From the NCBI RefSeq assembly GCF_000382205.1, contig NZ_KB907786.1:682001-746000 (forward strand): DNA of 64,000 nt, read 5' to 3'. The notes under the pieces were generated by a model that saw only the letters and a list, made by a program, of their open reading frames with translations, did not search any database and had not been told where the DNA came from. Both the position numbers and the translations under genes were made by a program. This stretch comes from Dyadobacter beijingensis DSM 21582. Lineage in GTDB: Bacteria > Bacteroidota > Bacteroidia > Cytophagales > Spirosomataceae. Position 1 is the stretch's first letter, and every line of letters begins with the position of its first letter. Shown here piece after piece: positions 32,932 through 42,405 of this stretch.

Positions 32932-33729
32932 ATGAAGAAGTTCCTTTTCCCTTTTATGGCCTTGCTGGCGCTCAACGGAGTAGCCGGAACGTCGCCCGAC
33001 CAGCCTGCCAGGCGGCAGCGTTTCAAAGTAATGACCTACAACATCCACCATTGCAATCCGCCCTCGGCGGGGGACAAGATCGATGTAGAGGCGATCGCGA
33101 AGGTGATCAATGCCGCCAAACCCGATTTCGTGGCATTACAGGAGGTGGATGTAAATACCGAGCGCTCCGGCAAAGGCAAGAACCAGGCACAGCAGCTGGC
33201 GGCGCTCACGGGCATGAAATTCTATTTTTCCAAAGCGATCGACCACCAGGGCGGCGACTATGGCGTGGCCGTACTGACCAGATTTCCGATCGTGGATTCG
33301 GCGAAATATGCCCTGCCGATCCGCCCGGAACTGAAAGAAGAAGACCGTACCATTGCTGCCGTGACCGTGAAATTGCCCGACAACCGGAAACTGATTTTCG
33401 CCAGCACGCATTTGGGCCTCAAAGAGCCGAACCGCATTGACCAGGCGGAAACCATTATGGCGCATTTTGGTAAAACAGAACTGCCGATGATCCTCGCCGG
33501 CGACTTCAATGCCGTGCCCGAAAGCCCTGTGATTGCGTATTTCGACAAGTACTTCACGCGCTCGTGCACGGAATGCAAACCGACCATTCCCGTGGAAGTC
33601 CCGAAAAAGACGATCGATTTCATCATGCACAAGCAGGGCACCCAGCTCAAAAGCGCCAACACAACGGTAATCGACGAGAAATATGCCTCGGACCACTTGC
33701 CGGTCACTGCGGAGTTTACATTAGAGTAA
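32932..33729 (+). CDS. Exported endonuclease/exonuclease/phosphatase (EEP) family protein
   Basis: This 265-residue metal-dependent phosphodiesterase-fold protein has a signal peptide (MKKFLFPFMALLALNGVAG). Family motifs in order are MTYNIHH (about 34-40), ALQEVDVNTERSG (about 64-76, metal Glu), STHLGL (about 158), GDFNAVPESP (about 184-193) and the terminal catalytic SDHLPV (about 254-259). Members act on DNA, phospholipids or phosphoesters; the exported, short form typical of Bacteroidota is usually of unknown substrate. The stop overlaps the end of the convergent VRR-NUC gene by 14 bases. Confidence 0.9.
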   Translation: MKKFLFPFMALLALNGVAGTSPDQPARRQRFKVMTYNIHHCNPPSAGDKIDVEAIAKVINAAKPDFVALQEVDVNTERSGKGKNQAQQLAALTGMKFYFSKAIDHQGGDYGVAVLTRFPIVDSAKYALPIRPELKEEDRTIAAVTVKLPDNRKLIFASTHLGLKEPNRIDQAETIMAHFGKTELPMILAGDFNAVPESPVIAYFDKYFTRSCTECKPTIPVEVPKKTIDFIMHKQGTQLKSANTTVIDEKYASDHLPVTAEFTLE

Positions 33730-35443
33730 TATCCTCCTTGATCCAGTTCACCCGCACAATGCGGCTCTGCACGCCATGCTCGGCGAAGAAATGCTGCCAA
33801 TGCAGCTGCCGCGACGAAAGGTGGTCGGTAGGGGACTTGATCTCGATGAATGCGTAATCGTGGTCGTTCCAGACGAGCAGGTCCGGGAAGCCCCGGGTGT
33901 TTTCGCGGAGGTTCAGCGCCATTTCGAGCATGATCTTGTGGATTTTCTCCGGGCTAAGCAGGGAGGTTAAGGTCAATACTTTCTCCAATGCGCCGTCATA
34001 CCACGGCACGAGCACATTGGTAATGCCGTATTTGTCTGTAAATGTTTGCGTAACGAGCTCGTCGATGATCTCCCGTGAATGTGCGGCGGCGAGCCGTTCC
34101 TTCAATAGCTCCGACCGTTTGAAATAGAAATCGGGCAGGAAGAAGTCCGACGGAATGCGTTGGAGCGGGTTATGGATGGTTTGGACATTCGTATCGTAAA
34201 TAATGTCCCAAAACAGCAACCCGAACAAGGCGCGCCAGGGCTCGTTTTCGCTGAAAAACGCATTGTATCCCTGCGATTGGTAATAGGTCAATGCACCGGA
34301 TTCCACGCGGAACCGGTAAGAAATCGGCACTTCGATCGCTTCCGCGGCTTTCAGGGCCCGGGTTGTCCGTTTGACGGTCCGGGCCTTTTTGTTTTTGATC
34401 TTTTCATAAAAATCAAGACTGAAAAAGCGCTCGTCGGCATTTTGCGGGCTTTCGGAAATTTCCTCGCACAATGCGAGCGCCTCGTCGATTTCGCCGAGAT
34501 TGTACAGCAGCCGCACGCGCCGCTCGCGGGCAGGGGCGTCGTTGGTGAGCTGGTAGATGGTCAGGGCCTGGGAAAGCATTTTCTTCCGTTCCAGCCACGC
34601 GCTGACCTTTAATATAAATGTATTGAACGAAGGTAATGCCTTATGGCTGAGCCCCGTGCCGCTGGCTACCTGCCAGTTCATGAACCAGTCGAAAATTTCC
34701 TCTGGCGGCAGGTCGTGTTTGATCACGTCGAAAGTTTCCTTCATGAGCGACACCATCAGCGTATCGTCGGCGTCTTTGCGCGTGTCGAACTGAATAGACA
34801 GGAACTGCTCGTCGAACGACTGGAACCGCACGTGACCGAGGTCCCGGACGACAAATTCGGTCATGTCGGCATAGCGGTTGCCGAAAAAGAGAAATTTCAT
34901 CAGCATTACTTCCGCTTCGAACGACACTTTCACCACCGGTTCTATTTCGCCGATAACCTCGCATAGCACGGAAAAGTCGTACTCGTGGAGCAGCCAGCGG
35001 ACGAGATCGGGTTTTTTAATGCTTTTCGACGGCATGATGTCCGGTGCGAGGAGCCTGGTTACGGCCAGCAGTTCAGGTTTGGTAAACAGATCTATCACTT
35101 CCGCGAAACGCGTTTCGTGCGCTTGGCAAAGGGTTTCAATGAAATCGCGGTCGAGCAGTTCGGTGAGTACCGCGGCCACATCCTCTATTTCGGAATAGGA
35201 GAGTGCATTGGTCCGGAAGAACGATTTACGGCGGTTGCTGAAACGGATGAAAAGGCATTGCGCGTCCTCCGAAAGCGATTCGTAATCGTCCAGAAACACC
35301 ACCTCGCGCTCGTGCAGGATGTGCGCGTAGCGCTTGCGTACGAAGGCGAGCACGTAGTTGAAATAATCGAGGTAATACTTCGGCGGTAGATCCGTGGGAA
35401 ACACCTGTTCCTGGGCAAACGGATCGGGCAATTCGGCAGACAA
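33716..35443 (-). CDS. FAN1-like VRR-NUC structure-specific nuclease
   Basis: This 575-residue cytoplasmic protein resembles bacterial FAN1. The C-terminal VRR-NUC domain (about 455-560) has the PD-(D/E)xK core: Pro520-Asp521 in GFPDLLVW, then Glu534-x-Lys536 in FIEIKSP, then the DHLSSRQLHW helix, close to the equivalent stretch of human FAN1. A SAP-like segment is visible at about 137-160 (SKSIKKPDLVRWLLHEYD), and TPR-like helices at about 285-345. FAN1 enzymes incise flaps and help repair interstrand crosslinks. The start is a TTG, because an in-frame stop lies five codons upstream and the first Met is about 137 residues in. No DNA-repair operon partners are nearby. Confidence 0.85.
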   Translation of the reverse strand: MSAELPDPFAQEQVFPTDLPPKYYLDYFNYVLAFVRKRYAHILHEREVVFLDDYESLSEDAQCLFIRFSNRRKSFFRTNALSYSEIEDVAAVLTELLDRDFIETLCQAHETRFAEVIDLFTKPELLAVTRLLAPDIMPSKSIKKPDLVRWLLHEYDFSVLCEVIGEIEPVVKVSFEAEVMLMKFLFFGNRYADMTEFVVRDLGHVRFQSFDEQFLSIQFDTRKDADDTLMVSLMKETFDVIKHDLPPEEIFDWFMNWQVASGTGLSHKALPSFNTFILKVSAWLERKKMLSQALTIYQLTNDAPARERRVRLLYNLGEIDEALALCEEISESPQNADERFFSLDFYEKIKNKKARTVKRTTRALKAAEAIEVPISYRFRVESGALTYYQSQGYNAFFSENEPWRALFGLLFWDIIYDTNVQTIHNPLQRIPSDFFLPDFYFKRSELLKERLAAAHSREIIDELVTQTFTDKYGITNVLVPWYDGALEKVLTLTSLLSPEKIHKIMLEMALNLRENTRGFPDLLVWNDHDYAFIEIKSPTDHLSSRQLHWQHFFAEHGVQSRIVRVNWIKEDITLM

Positions 35444-35726
35444 AACGGTTAATTTCTAAGTTGATGAAGAAATAAAGTTACCAAAAATATCCATTCGAAG
35501 ATATTAAAATTATCAATAAAATGGCCTGCTGAGCAGCGAAAAGGCCCGCAAGCCGCCAGTGCAGGATGATTTGTATTAAAATTTGGTTAATTACTTATTT
35601 TATAGAAAAATGAAAGGTAAAAATAGGATTATGCCTATGATGGATGCCGCCTTTTCTGAAATGCATAGTATATAATTAAGAAATTGATTTACATTTGTTC
35701 TCTATGGATAACAATTTTACCTGCCC
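35444..35726. other. Intergenic region between FAN1-like gene and pgk
   Basis: This 283-bp AT-rich divergent region contains the pgk -7 element at 35690-35697. No open frame with recognisable sequence, strong terminator or long repeat is seen. Confidence 0.5.
35690..35697 (+). promoter_or_regulatory. -7 element of the pgk promoter
   Basis: TACATTTG is an exact match to TAnnTTTG, 29 bases before the pgk ATG. No clear TTG is found at -33, so the upstream half is weak. Confidence 0.5.
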
Positions 35727-36917
35727 ATGACTACATTAGATTCTTATGATTTTTCAGGGAAAAAAGCCCTGGTGCGCGTGGATTTCAATGTCCCGCTTAA
35801 TGAAAAATTTGAGATCACGGACGACACCCGTATCCGTGCTACCATTCCTACAATCAGCAAGATTCTTAATGACGGCGGTTCCGTCATTTTAATGTCACAC
35901 CTGGGACGCCCCAAAGACGGCCCGACGGAAAAATACTCCCTGAAACACCTGGTGAACCCATTGTCGCTGATCCTCGGCAAGACGGTGAAGTTTGCCGACG
36001 ATTGCATTGGCGCAAGCGCTACGGAGCTGGCCTCCGCGTTGCAGCCGGGAGAAGTGTTGTTGCTCGAAAACCTGCGTTTTTATAAAGAAGAAGAAAAAGG
36101 TGACGAAGCGTTCGCCGAGAAACTCTCGAAACTGGGCGACGTGTGGGTAATGGACGCATTTGGTACCGCACACCGCGCACACGCTTCGACGGCCGTGATT
36201 GGTAAATTCTTCTCCGACAAGGTTTGCGGTTACGTAATGCAAGCAGAGCTGGATAACGCGGAACGTCTTCTGGAGCATTCGGAAAGACCGTTCACGGCGA
36301 TCATGGGCGGTGCTAAAATCTCCGACAAAATCCTGATCATCGAACGCCTGCTCGACAAGGTGGATAACCTGATCATCGGCGGCGGTATGTCTTATACATT
36401 CTCCAAAGCACAAGGCGGAAGCATCGGCAAGTCCCTGCTCGAAGCCGACAAGCAGGACCTTACCCTGGAACTGATCGAAAAAGCGAAAGCCAAAGGGATT
36501 AACCTCGTGTTGCCCGTGGACACCGTGATCGCCGACAAATTCTCGAACGACGCGGAACGCAAAGTAGTACCTGCCGGCCAGATCCCCGACGAATGGGAAG
36601 GCCTGGACATCGGTCCTGAAACGGCGAAAATTTTCTCCGACATTATCAAAAACTCCAAAACCGTACTCTGGAATGGCCCGATGGGCGTATTCGAGTTCCC
36701 TAACTTCGCCCAAGGCACCAATGCCATCGCGGAGGCAGTGGTGGCGGTCACCGAAGAAAACGACGCATTCTCGCTCATCGGCGGTGGCGACTCGGCTTCG
36801 GCAATCAACAATGCAGGCTACGGCGACCGCGTAAGCTACGTTTCGACCGGCGGCGGCGCATTGCTGGAATACATGGAAGGCAAAGTGCTTCCGGGTGTTG
36901 CCGCATTGCAGGCATAA
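35727..36917 (+). CDS. pgk: Phosphoglycerate kinase
   Basis: This is the cytoplasmic glycolytic enzyme that transfers the acyl phosphate of 1,3-bisphosphoglycerate to ADP. The 396-residue length is standard. Diagnostic segments are [13 protein letters not shown] (14-26), MSHLGRP (about 55), [15 protein letters not shown] (about 111-125), [13 protein letters not shown] (about 140-152), [10 protein letters not shown], and the nucleotide-binding GGGDSASAI (about 351-359). It stands alone with its own promoter and terminator. Confidence 0.98.
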   Translation: MTTLDSYDFSGKKALVRVDFNVPLNEKFEITDDTRIRATIPTISKILNDGGSVILMSHLGRPKDGPTEKYSLKHLVNPLSLILGKTVKFADDCIGASATELASALQPGEVLLLENLRFYKEEEKGDEAFAEKLSKLGDVWVMDAFGTAHRAHASTAVIGKFFSDKVCGYVMQAELDNAERLLEHSERPFTAIMGGAKISDKILIIERLLDKVDNLIIGGGMSYTFSKAQGGSIGKSLLEADKQDLTLELIEKAKAKGINLVLPVDTVIADKFSNDAERKVVPAGQIPDEWEGLDIGPETAKIFSDIIKNSKTVLWNGPMGVFEFPNFAQGTNAIAEAVVAVTEENDAFSLIGGGDSASAINNAGYGDRVSYVSTGGGALLEYMEGKVLPGVAALQA

Positions 36918-36941
36918 GCATTTCCTTTTTAGGTTTATTGC

Positions 36942-36981
36942 AAAAAAAGAAATCCATCCCGCACATCGCGGGATGGATTTT
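36942..36981. terminator. Bidirectional terminator shared by pgk and the 39,494 receptor gene
   Basis: A perfect 13-bp inverted repeat, AAATCCATCCCGC (36950-36962) and its complement (36968-36980) with a 5-base loop, lies between two convergent genes. An A-run at 36942-36948 gives a U-tract for the minus strand; the plus strand has four T's at the end of the stem. Confidence 0.85.
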
Positions 36982-37040
36982 CTGCATAACAAACCTAACT
37001 AATTTATGAACACTGGCCTCGTTCGGCCGGAATTCCACTT

Positions 37041-39494
37041 TTAATTGCCGCCTGCGCGTTTCTGCAAATCGTCGGAGCCGGTATTGCGCTGGCGGGCACC
37101 CTTCACATTCTGGTTACCGAAGTTGTAGGTGAAGGTCAGTCTGAACTGGCGGCTAGGCCATTCGGAACGCACCCTGAAATCGATATCCTTATACATGGCC
37201 GTTCCGCGGAAACGGTTCATCCAGAAAATGTCGTTCACATTGAAACGGATCGTTCCTTTCTTGTTCAGGATATTTTTCTGCAACCCTGCATTGATCATCC
37301 CCATCGGCTTGGCATTATACAATCCGTAGAACTGCTTGCTATTATACCAGCCGGAGAGCTCAGCGGACCATCCCTTGCCGAGAGTAAATTGGTTGCTCGC
37401 GTACATATTCCACGATACCTGTTTGATTTCGAGCTGTTGTTCGAGGTAATATGATTTGTAATGGTTGTACACGCCCGTAAAGTTCGCTTGTACCTGCCAC
37501 CATTTAGTGACCGGGATCGGGAAGGAGACCGTCAGGCTAACGTTGTCCTGGTTGTCCAGGTTATCGGATGTTACAAAAGTCTTATTCTCCGATGCGATCT
37601 GCTGAGGCAGTTCATCCGCGATCATATCCTTGATACGGCTGTACGCCAGCGTCGTATTAATGGCATTCTTGTATACGTGTACGATTTGAAACGAATGCGT
37701 GTATTGCGGTTTCAGGTTCGGGTTACCTTTCGCAAATGTGTACGGATCGAGGTAAAACTCGAAAGGGTTCAGCGACTGGTAATTCGGCCGGTCGATCCGG
37801 CGGCTGTACGACAGGTTCAGGACGTTGTTCGTATCGAGCTGGTTCGACAGGAAAATGCTTGGGAAAAAGTTAAGGTAATTCCGGTCGCGTTTCTGGTTCA
37901 GTGTGACCGAGTTGCCGATCGAATGTGTGTGTTCTGCACGGACGCCGATCCGGTATTTCACTTTTTTCGAGAATGCGCCGGCGTAATTGGCATAGGCAGC
38001 ATTCACGTTTTCCGTGTATTTGAAACGGTTGGAACGTTTCGGGTCGATCTGCCAGCTGTCGGCGAAAGTTTCGAACACCATATCGTTATCCGAGGTCACG
38101 TAGCTCGTTTTCAAGCCTGTTTCAAACTTGCCTTTGCCGATGGGCTGGGTGTAGTCCAGTTTCGCCATCGCAATGTTGATGTCCGAAGGCATTTCGTTGC
38201 GCACGATTTCAGTAGCGGATTCGTCGGGCGTGCCGTTCGGATTGAAGTAGCGTGTATCCAGGTTGCTTTTCTTTTTGCCGCCGTAATGCACGTAATCCAC
38301 ATCGAAAGTCAGTTCCTTGCCTTTGTCGTTGAACTGGTGTTTCAGGTTGAGGTTAGAACTGATGTTATTCATTTTGCCGCCATTGAAAACGTTGGTCCGG
38401 AAGGTCCGTTGAAGGCTCATGTTCTCGTTCAGGATCCGGGTATTGGTTTGTCCGAATGGGTTGCTCCAATCGTTGTAGAACCCGGAAACCAGTACGCCCA
38501 CTGTGGTTTTGTCCGTTGCATTGTAATCGATGCCTGCCCGCACATTATAGTATTCCGATTCGTTGATCCGCTCCGTTTTCTGGTCGAAGATCGTCACTTT
38601 GCCATCGTAGGGAATGGTCCGGTAAATGTCGTTGTTGTTAAAACCTTTGTTATAAAAAGCGCCTGCACTGATAAACGAGCTCACTTTTCCGGCCCGGTGG
38701 TTGAGCGTTCCGTTAAGGTTGGCGCGACCGTATTTCGCCCACGCGCCGCCGAGGTTGATATTCCCGTTGGTACCGTAGTTTTTGTTGCGCTTCATTTTGA
38801 TATTGATGATCCCCGAGTTGCCCGCCGCGTCGTATTTGGCAGATGGGTTCGTGATCAGCTCAATCTTTTCGATATTGTCGCTCGGCGTGTTGCGGAGCAG
38901 GGTAATGAGTTCTTGCTGGGATAAAAAGGTTTGTTTTCCGTCGATCTGAACAATCACACCTTCCTTGCCGCGCAGTTTCAGTTGTTCGTTCTGCTGATCG
39001 ACCGTCACGCCCGGCGCGCGTTCGAGCACTTCCAGTGCAGTAGCGCCGGCGGACACAATGCTGTTTTCGACATTCACCACCGTCCGGTCGATTTCCTGTT
39101 CGATAAACGGCTTTTTCGCCACGACGGTCACTTCGTTCAGTGATTTCGTATCCGATGTAAGCGTGATAGTAGGAAGGTTTACGGGAGCGTCTTTGACATT
39201 AAATGTTTCGCTGTATGCTTTCTGGTAGCCCACCATCGAGACCAGCGTCAGGTATTTGCCGGCGGCCACCTGGTCGAAGGCGAACTTGCCGTTGTCGTCG
39301 GCCGCAAGGCCTTTTACAAGCACCGAATCTTTGGCTTGCAGCAGGAGCACATTCACAAACGGGAACGGTTGTGACTTTTCATCGAGCACCGCGCCGGTGA
39401 TCTTTCCTTTTCCGGGAAGAGGCTGGGGAGCTTGTGCGTGCACAAATCCACTGCCCAGCAGCAGCGCTGCAGTTAGGTTCATTAAGATTTTCAT
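37041..39494 (-). CDS. TonB-dependent receptor of the outer-membrane beta-barrel (OMP_b-brl_3) family
   Basis: This is an 817-residue outer-membrane protein. The signal peptide ends after FVHAQ (about residue 21). A carboxypeptidase-regulatory-like domain follows (about 30-115, KGKITGAVLDEKSQPFPFVNVLLLQAKDS), then a plug-like domain (about 120-235, with VVAKKPFIEQEIDRTVVNVENSI, LEVLERAPGVTVD and IELITNPSAKYDAAGNSGIINI), then a 14905-type beta-barrel ending near LTFTYNFG before a polar tail. No SusD partner is present, so it is not a Sus system. The group is widespread in Bacteroidota with unknown ligands. It is paralogous to the next gene upstream, sharing its plug motifs almost word for word. 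Confidence 0.92.
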   Translation of the reverse strand: MKILMNLTAALLLGSGFVHAQAPQPLPGKGKITGAVLDEKSQPFPFVNVLLLQAKDSVLVKGLAADDNGKFAFDQVAAGKYLTLVSMVGYQKAYSETFNVKDAPVNLPTITLTSDTKSLNEVTVVAKKPFIEQEIDRTVVNVENSIVSAGATALEVLERAPGVTVDQQNEQLKLRGKEGVIVQIDGKQTFLSQQELITLLRNTPSDNIEKIELITNPSAKYDAAGNSGIINIKMKRNKNYGTNGNINLGGAWAKYGRANLNGTLNHRAGKVSSFISAGAFYNKGFNNNDIYRTIPYDGKVTIFDQKTERINESEYYNVRAGIDYNATDKTTVGVLVSGFYNDWSNPFGQTNTRILNENMSLQRTFRTNVFNGGKMNNISSNLNLKHQFNDKGKELTFDVDYVHYGGKKKSNLDTRYFNPNGTPDESATEIVRNEMPSDINIAMAKLDYTQPIGKGKFETGLKTSYVTSDNDMVFETFADSWQIDPKRSNRFKYTENVNAAYANYAGAFSKKVKYRIGVRAEHTHSIGNSVTLNQKRDRNYLNFFPSIFLSNQLDTNNVLNLSYSRRIDRPNYQSLNPFEFYLDPYTFAKGNPNLKPQYTHSFQIVHVYKNAINTTLAYSRIKDMIADELPQQIASENKTFVTSDNLDNQDNVSLTVSFPIPVTKWWQVQANFTGVYNHYKSYYLEQQLEIKQVSWNMYASNQFTLGKGWSAELSGWYNSKQFYGLYNAKPMGMINAGLQKNILNKKGTIRFNVNDIFWMNRFRGTAMYKDIDFRVRSEWPSRQFRLTFTYNFGNQNVKGARQRNTGSDDLQKRAGGN

Positions 39495-39719
39495 GGCTAA
39501 TAGTTGAAAGTTCAGCGTACGCAGGGAAGCGTTGTTCCTTTTGGTACACTGTAAAGATAAGTACCTGGTATTGCATAGAACCTTAGATTACATAAATGGT
39601 TCAAAATGCTGTACAAGTGGTGTGTGGCTATCTTTCGGCTTATAGATACAAAGAGATAAAAGGAAGTTGCATATGGCGTAAAAAAAAGTTTAAACGGTTA
39701 AATGGCGGTTTGAGCGACA

Positions 39720-42164
39720 TTAGCTGCCTCCCGATGCTCTTTTTTGGAATTCTTCGGCATTGCTGTTGGTGGGTTTTTCTTTTGACAGGTTTTGAGCGCC
39801 GAATTTGTAAGAAAGAGAAATAGTGAAAGTTTGACTAACACCAAGGGACTGAACGGTAAGATCCAAATCTGCAAAATGGGTCGATCCGACAAACTTGCTT
39901 GTCCAAAAAACGTCTTGACCGATAAATTTAACGCTCGCTTTCTTTTGAAAGAATGTCTTCTGTACACCCAAGTTCACAGCCCCGATAGGTGGACAGGTTA
40001 AAAGTCCATAAACGCGACGGCTCATGTAATTGCCTGAAATTTCTCCTGACCATTCCTTTCCAAAGCTCAGCGTATTGCTCATCATTAGTGATAGCGTAGG
40101 CTGCTTTACAAGAAATTGGTCTTGCTTATAGAATGTTCGATAACGACTCAGCCGGCCTGACAAACTGGCTTGAAGGTTCCACCAGGAAGTGAGCGCCAAT
40201 GGTGCAGATATCGTAATACTGATATGACGTGAAAAGCTCATGTTCTCCGGCGAGAGGGACATTTTGCTATCATTTTTTGTAATGGAGGGAAATTCGTTGA
40301 CGATTAAATTTCTGGTGATGGCATAGGCAATATTTGTATTTACCACACCCCGAAATAGGTGGGTGAATTGGAAATTGTTTGTGAACTGGGGCTGCAAATC
40401 AGGATTTCCACGAAGTGTTGTATAAGGGTCGAGATAACTTTCAAATGGGTTTAGGAGCTGATAGTTGGGACGGTCGATTCGATAGCCATAAGACCACGTC
40501 AGTGTATGCGCAGCATTCAGAACATGAGACAAAAATAATGTCGGGAAAGGGCGAATGTAATTTTGTTCATTTAATTTTTTAAGTGTTGTCGAATGCCCCG
40601 ACAGCCTGGTGTGTTCAAGTCGCAAACCGAGCTGTAATGTTACACCAGGTGTAAGTGGCCGTCTGAATGAAAAGTAGGCAGCATTTATGTTTTCTTTATA
40701 AATAAAGCGGTTTGATCGAAGAGAGTCTACTATCCACTGGTTTTCAAAGTCCTCGTATACCATTTCGTTGTCGGCTTTGACAAAACTCGATTTTACTCCG
40801 CCTTCGAAATTGAATTTTCCAACCTTTTTATTAAAGTCGAGTTTAGCAACTCCGATCCTAATAGATAGTGGCATCGTATTTCTTACCACCTGCGGTGGGC
40901 CATCGAGGTTTTCGTCAGGTTTATAGAAGTGGGTTGTGAGAGAATTTACTTTTATCCCCGTGTAAGCCAGATAGTCGGCATCGAAGTTTATTCCCAAGCC
41001 GCTTTTTGACGAATGATCAAAGTTAACATTCGCATTGATATTATCTCTCCGATCATTGGTATGTGCGTTTGTGTAGTATTTCTGTTTAAGCGTAAAATCT
41101 GCGTTGTAAAGCTTGGTGTCGGAGTACCGCGACAATGTCTTGAGCTTATTAAGTGTTCCATAGATCTTGGCACCTATCCTTGTATTGTTGCCGAGATTGT
41201 AGTCCGCTCCGGCGCGATATCCATAGTTTTTAAGCCAATGCAGGTTACCATAAACCTGATCAAACCGAACTTGTGTAGGCCCATCAACAATTGTTCTGTC
41301 ATAAATGGTTTTACTAAATCCTTTACCCTCCATTCCGTTCAATGAGGCGAACAAATTGAGTCTTCCTTCACTATGATTAATACTGGTAGCAATTGAACCC
41401 CTGCCATATCCGTGTGTGATGATACTGCCGGATATAGATGCACTGCCATTGGTTCCAGGCTTACTGCCTTTCTTAAATATTATGTTGATGATTCCCGAAT
41501 TCCCTGCCGCGTCGTATCGGGACGAAGGATTTGTTATCAGTTCAATTTTTTCAATGTTTTCGCTTGGGGTGTTTTTCAGCAGATTGAAAAGATCTGCCTG
41601 TGACAGATAAGTAGGTTTCCCGTCGATCATTACCAGTGGATTGGATTTTCCTGCAAGTTCAATTTGCTCCTGGTGTGCGTTAACCGATACGCTAGGCGAT
41701 TTTTCTAAGACCTGCAAGGCGGAACCGCCGGTGGAGCTGATACTGCTGGCAACATTAATGACAGTTTTGTCAACCAGCTGTTCTACGAATGGCCTCTTTG
41801 CCACCACGGCAACTTCCTGAAGATCGCGCGATGCATGCAACAGTTGCAGACTCGGAAGCTGGATTGTGTTATCATCGATTTGAAAAGCGGAGCTCGTAGA
41901 CCTTTGGTACCCCACCATTGAAGCCGTTACCATGTAAAGGCCATTAGGAATTTTTTCGAAACTGAATTTGCCGTTTTCATCCGCCGTTTGACCCACCACC
42001 ATCGATGAATCCTTTGCGCTGGATACAACAATGCTGGAAAATGGTAAGGCCGTCGAGTTTTCGTCCACAACTGAGCCTATAATCTTTCCCGATGCTTTTT
42101 GAGCATGGGCTGATGTGGCGAATGCGAAGAGAAGAAGCAGGAGTGGGGATAGGTAAAATTTCAT
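39720..42164 (-). CDS. AT-rich paralogous TonB-dependent receptor (OMP_b-brl_3 family)
   Basis: This is an 814-residue outer-membrane receptor with the same architecture as its neighbour: a signal peptide ending in SAHAQ, a regulatory-like domain (KIIGSVVDENSTALPFSSIVV), a plug (VVAKRPFVEQLVDKTVINVASSI, LQVLEKSPSVSVN, IELITNPSSRYDAAGNSGIINI) and a barrel. Sampled 60-base lines inside the gene have about 32-35% GC, against about 43-53% in the neighbouring paralogue, which suggests separate origin or relaxed selection rather than recent tandem duplication. The ATG at 42,164 starts the signal peptide; one 13 codons earlier is possible. No stop or frameshift was found, so the gene looks intact. 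Confidence 0.9.
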   Translation of the reverse strand: MKFYLSPLLLLLFAFATSAHAQKASGKIIGSVVDENSTALPFSSIVVSSAKDSSMVVGQTADENGKFSFEKIPNGLYMVTASMVGYQRSTSSAFQIDDNTIQLPSLQLLHASRDLQEVAVVAKRPFVEQLVDKTVINVASSISSTGGSALQVLEKSPSVSVNAHQEQIELAGKSNPLVMIDGKPTYLSQADLFNLLKNTPSENIEKIELITNPSSRYDAAGNSGIINIIFKKGSKPGTNGSASISGSIITHGYGRGSIATSINHSEGRLNLFASLNGMEGKGFSKTIYDRTIVDGPTQVRFDQVYGNLHWLKNYGYRAGADYNLGNNTRIGAKIYGTLNKLKTLSRYSDTKLYNADFTLKQKYYTNAHTNDRRDNINANVNFDHSSKSGLGINFDADYLAYTGIKVNSLTTHFYKPDENLDGPPQVVRNTMPLSIRIGVAKLDFNKKVGKFNFEGGVKSSFVKADNEMVYEDFENQWIVDSLRSNRFIYKENINAAYFSFRRPLTPGVTLQLGLRLEHTRLSGHSTTLKKLNEQNYIRPFPTLFLSHVLNAAHTLTWSYGYRIDRPNYQLLNPFESYLDPYTTLRGNPDLQPQFTNNFQFTHLFRGVVNTNIAYAITRNLIVNEFPSITKNDSKMSLSPENMSFSRHISITISAPLALTSWWNLQASLSGRLSRYRTFYKQDQFLVKQPTLSLMMSNTLSFGKEWSGEISGNYMSRRVYGLLTCPPIGAVNLGVQKTFFQKKASVKFIGQDVFWTSKFVGSTHFADLDLTVQSLGVSQTFTISLSYKFGAQNLSKEKPTNSNAEEFQKRASGGS

Positions 42165-42356
42165 TGTACGAGCGAAGGATGGTTTAAGGAAAGAATGTTT
42201 CATGGTTCACGCTGATCCGAACCAATCGGATTATCTAGCGAACTTAAGGCTCCCCGAAGCCACAGAACAATTAAATAAGCACGCGGCAGCGATCATTTAG
42301 CAGCTGGTTGTCGGTGCGGGCCTTTTCATTATCTCCCCTATCTTTCAACTTCGTTT

Positions 42357-42386
42357 TTTGGTTTTCCTCCAATCTCCCTACCTTTG
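42357..42386 (+). promoter_or_regulatory. Promoter of guaA
   Basis: TACCTTTG (42379-42386) matches the -7 element exactly, and TTTG (42357-42360) lies 18 bases upstream in the -33 position. The leader to the ATG at 42,406 would be under 20 bases, which argues against a riboswitch in this leader. Confidence 0.7.
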
Positions 42387-42405
42387 CGTTTTAGATAGCA
42401 TATAT

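Noticed and set aside
37461-38924. 487-codon plus-strand frame
   Set aside because: It is antisense to the beta-barrel receptor gene, with no domain or start context; a shadow frame.
39720-42164. Pseudogene status for the AT-rich receptor
   Set aside because: No internal stop or frameshift was found, and signal peptide, plug and barrel are all intact.
42358-42405. Upstream extension of guaA by 16 codons
   Set aside because: The promoter elements lie within it, and the standard GuaA N-terminus begins at 42,406.
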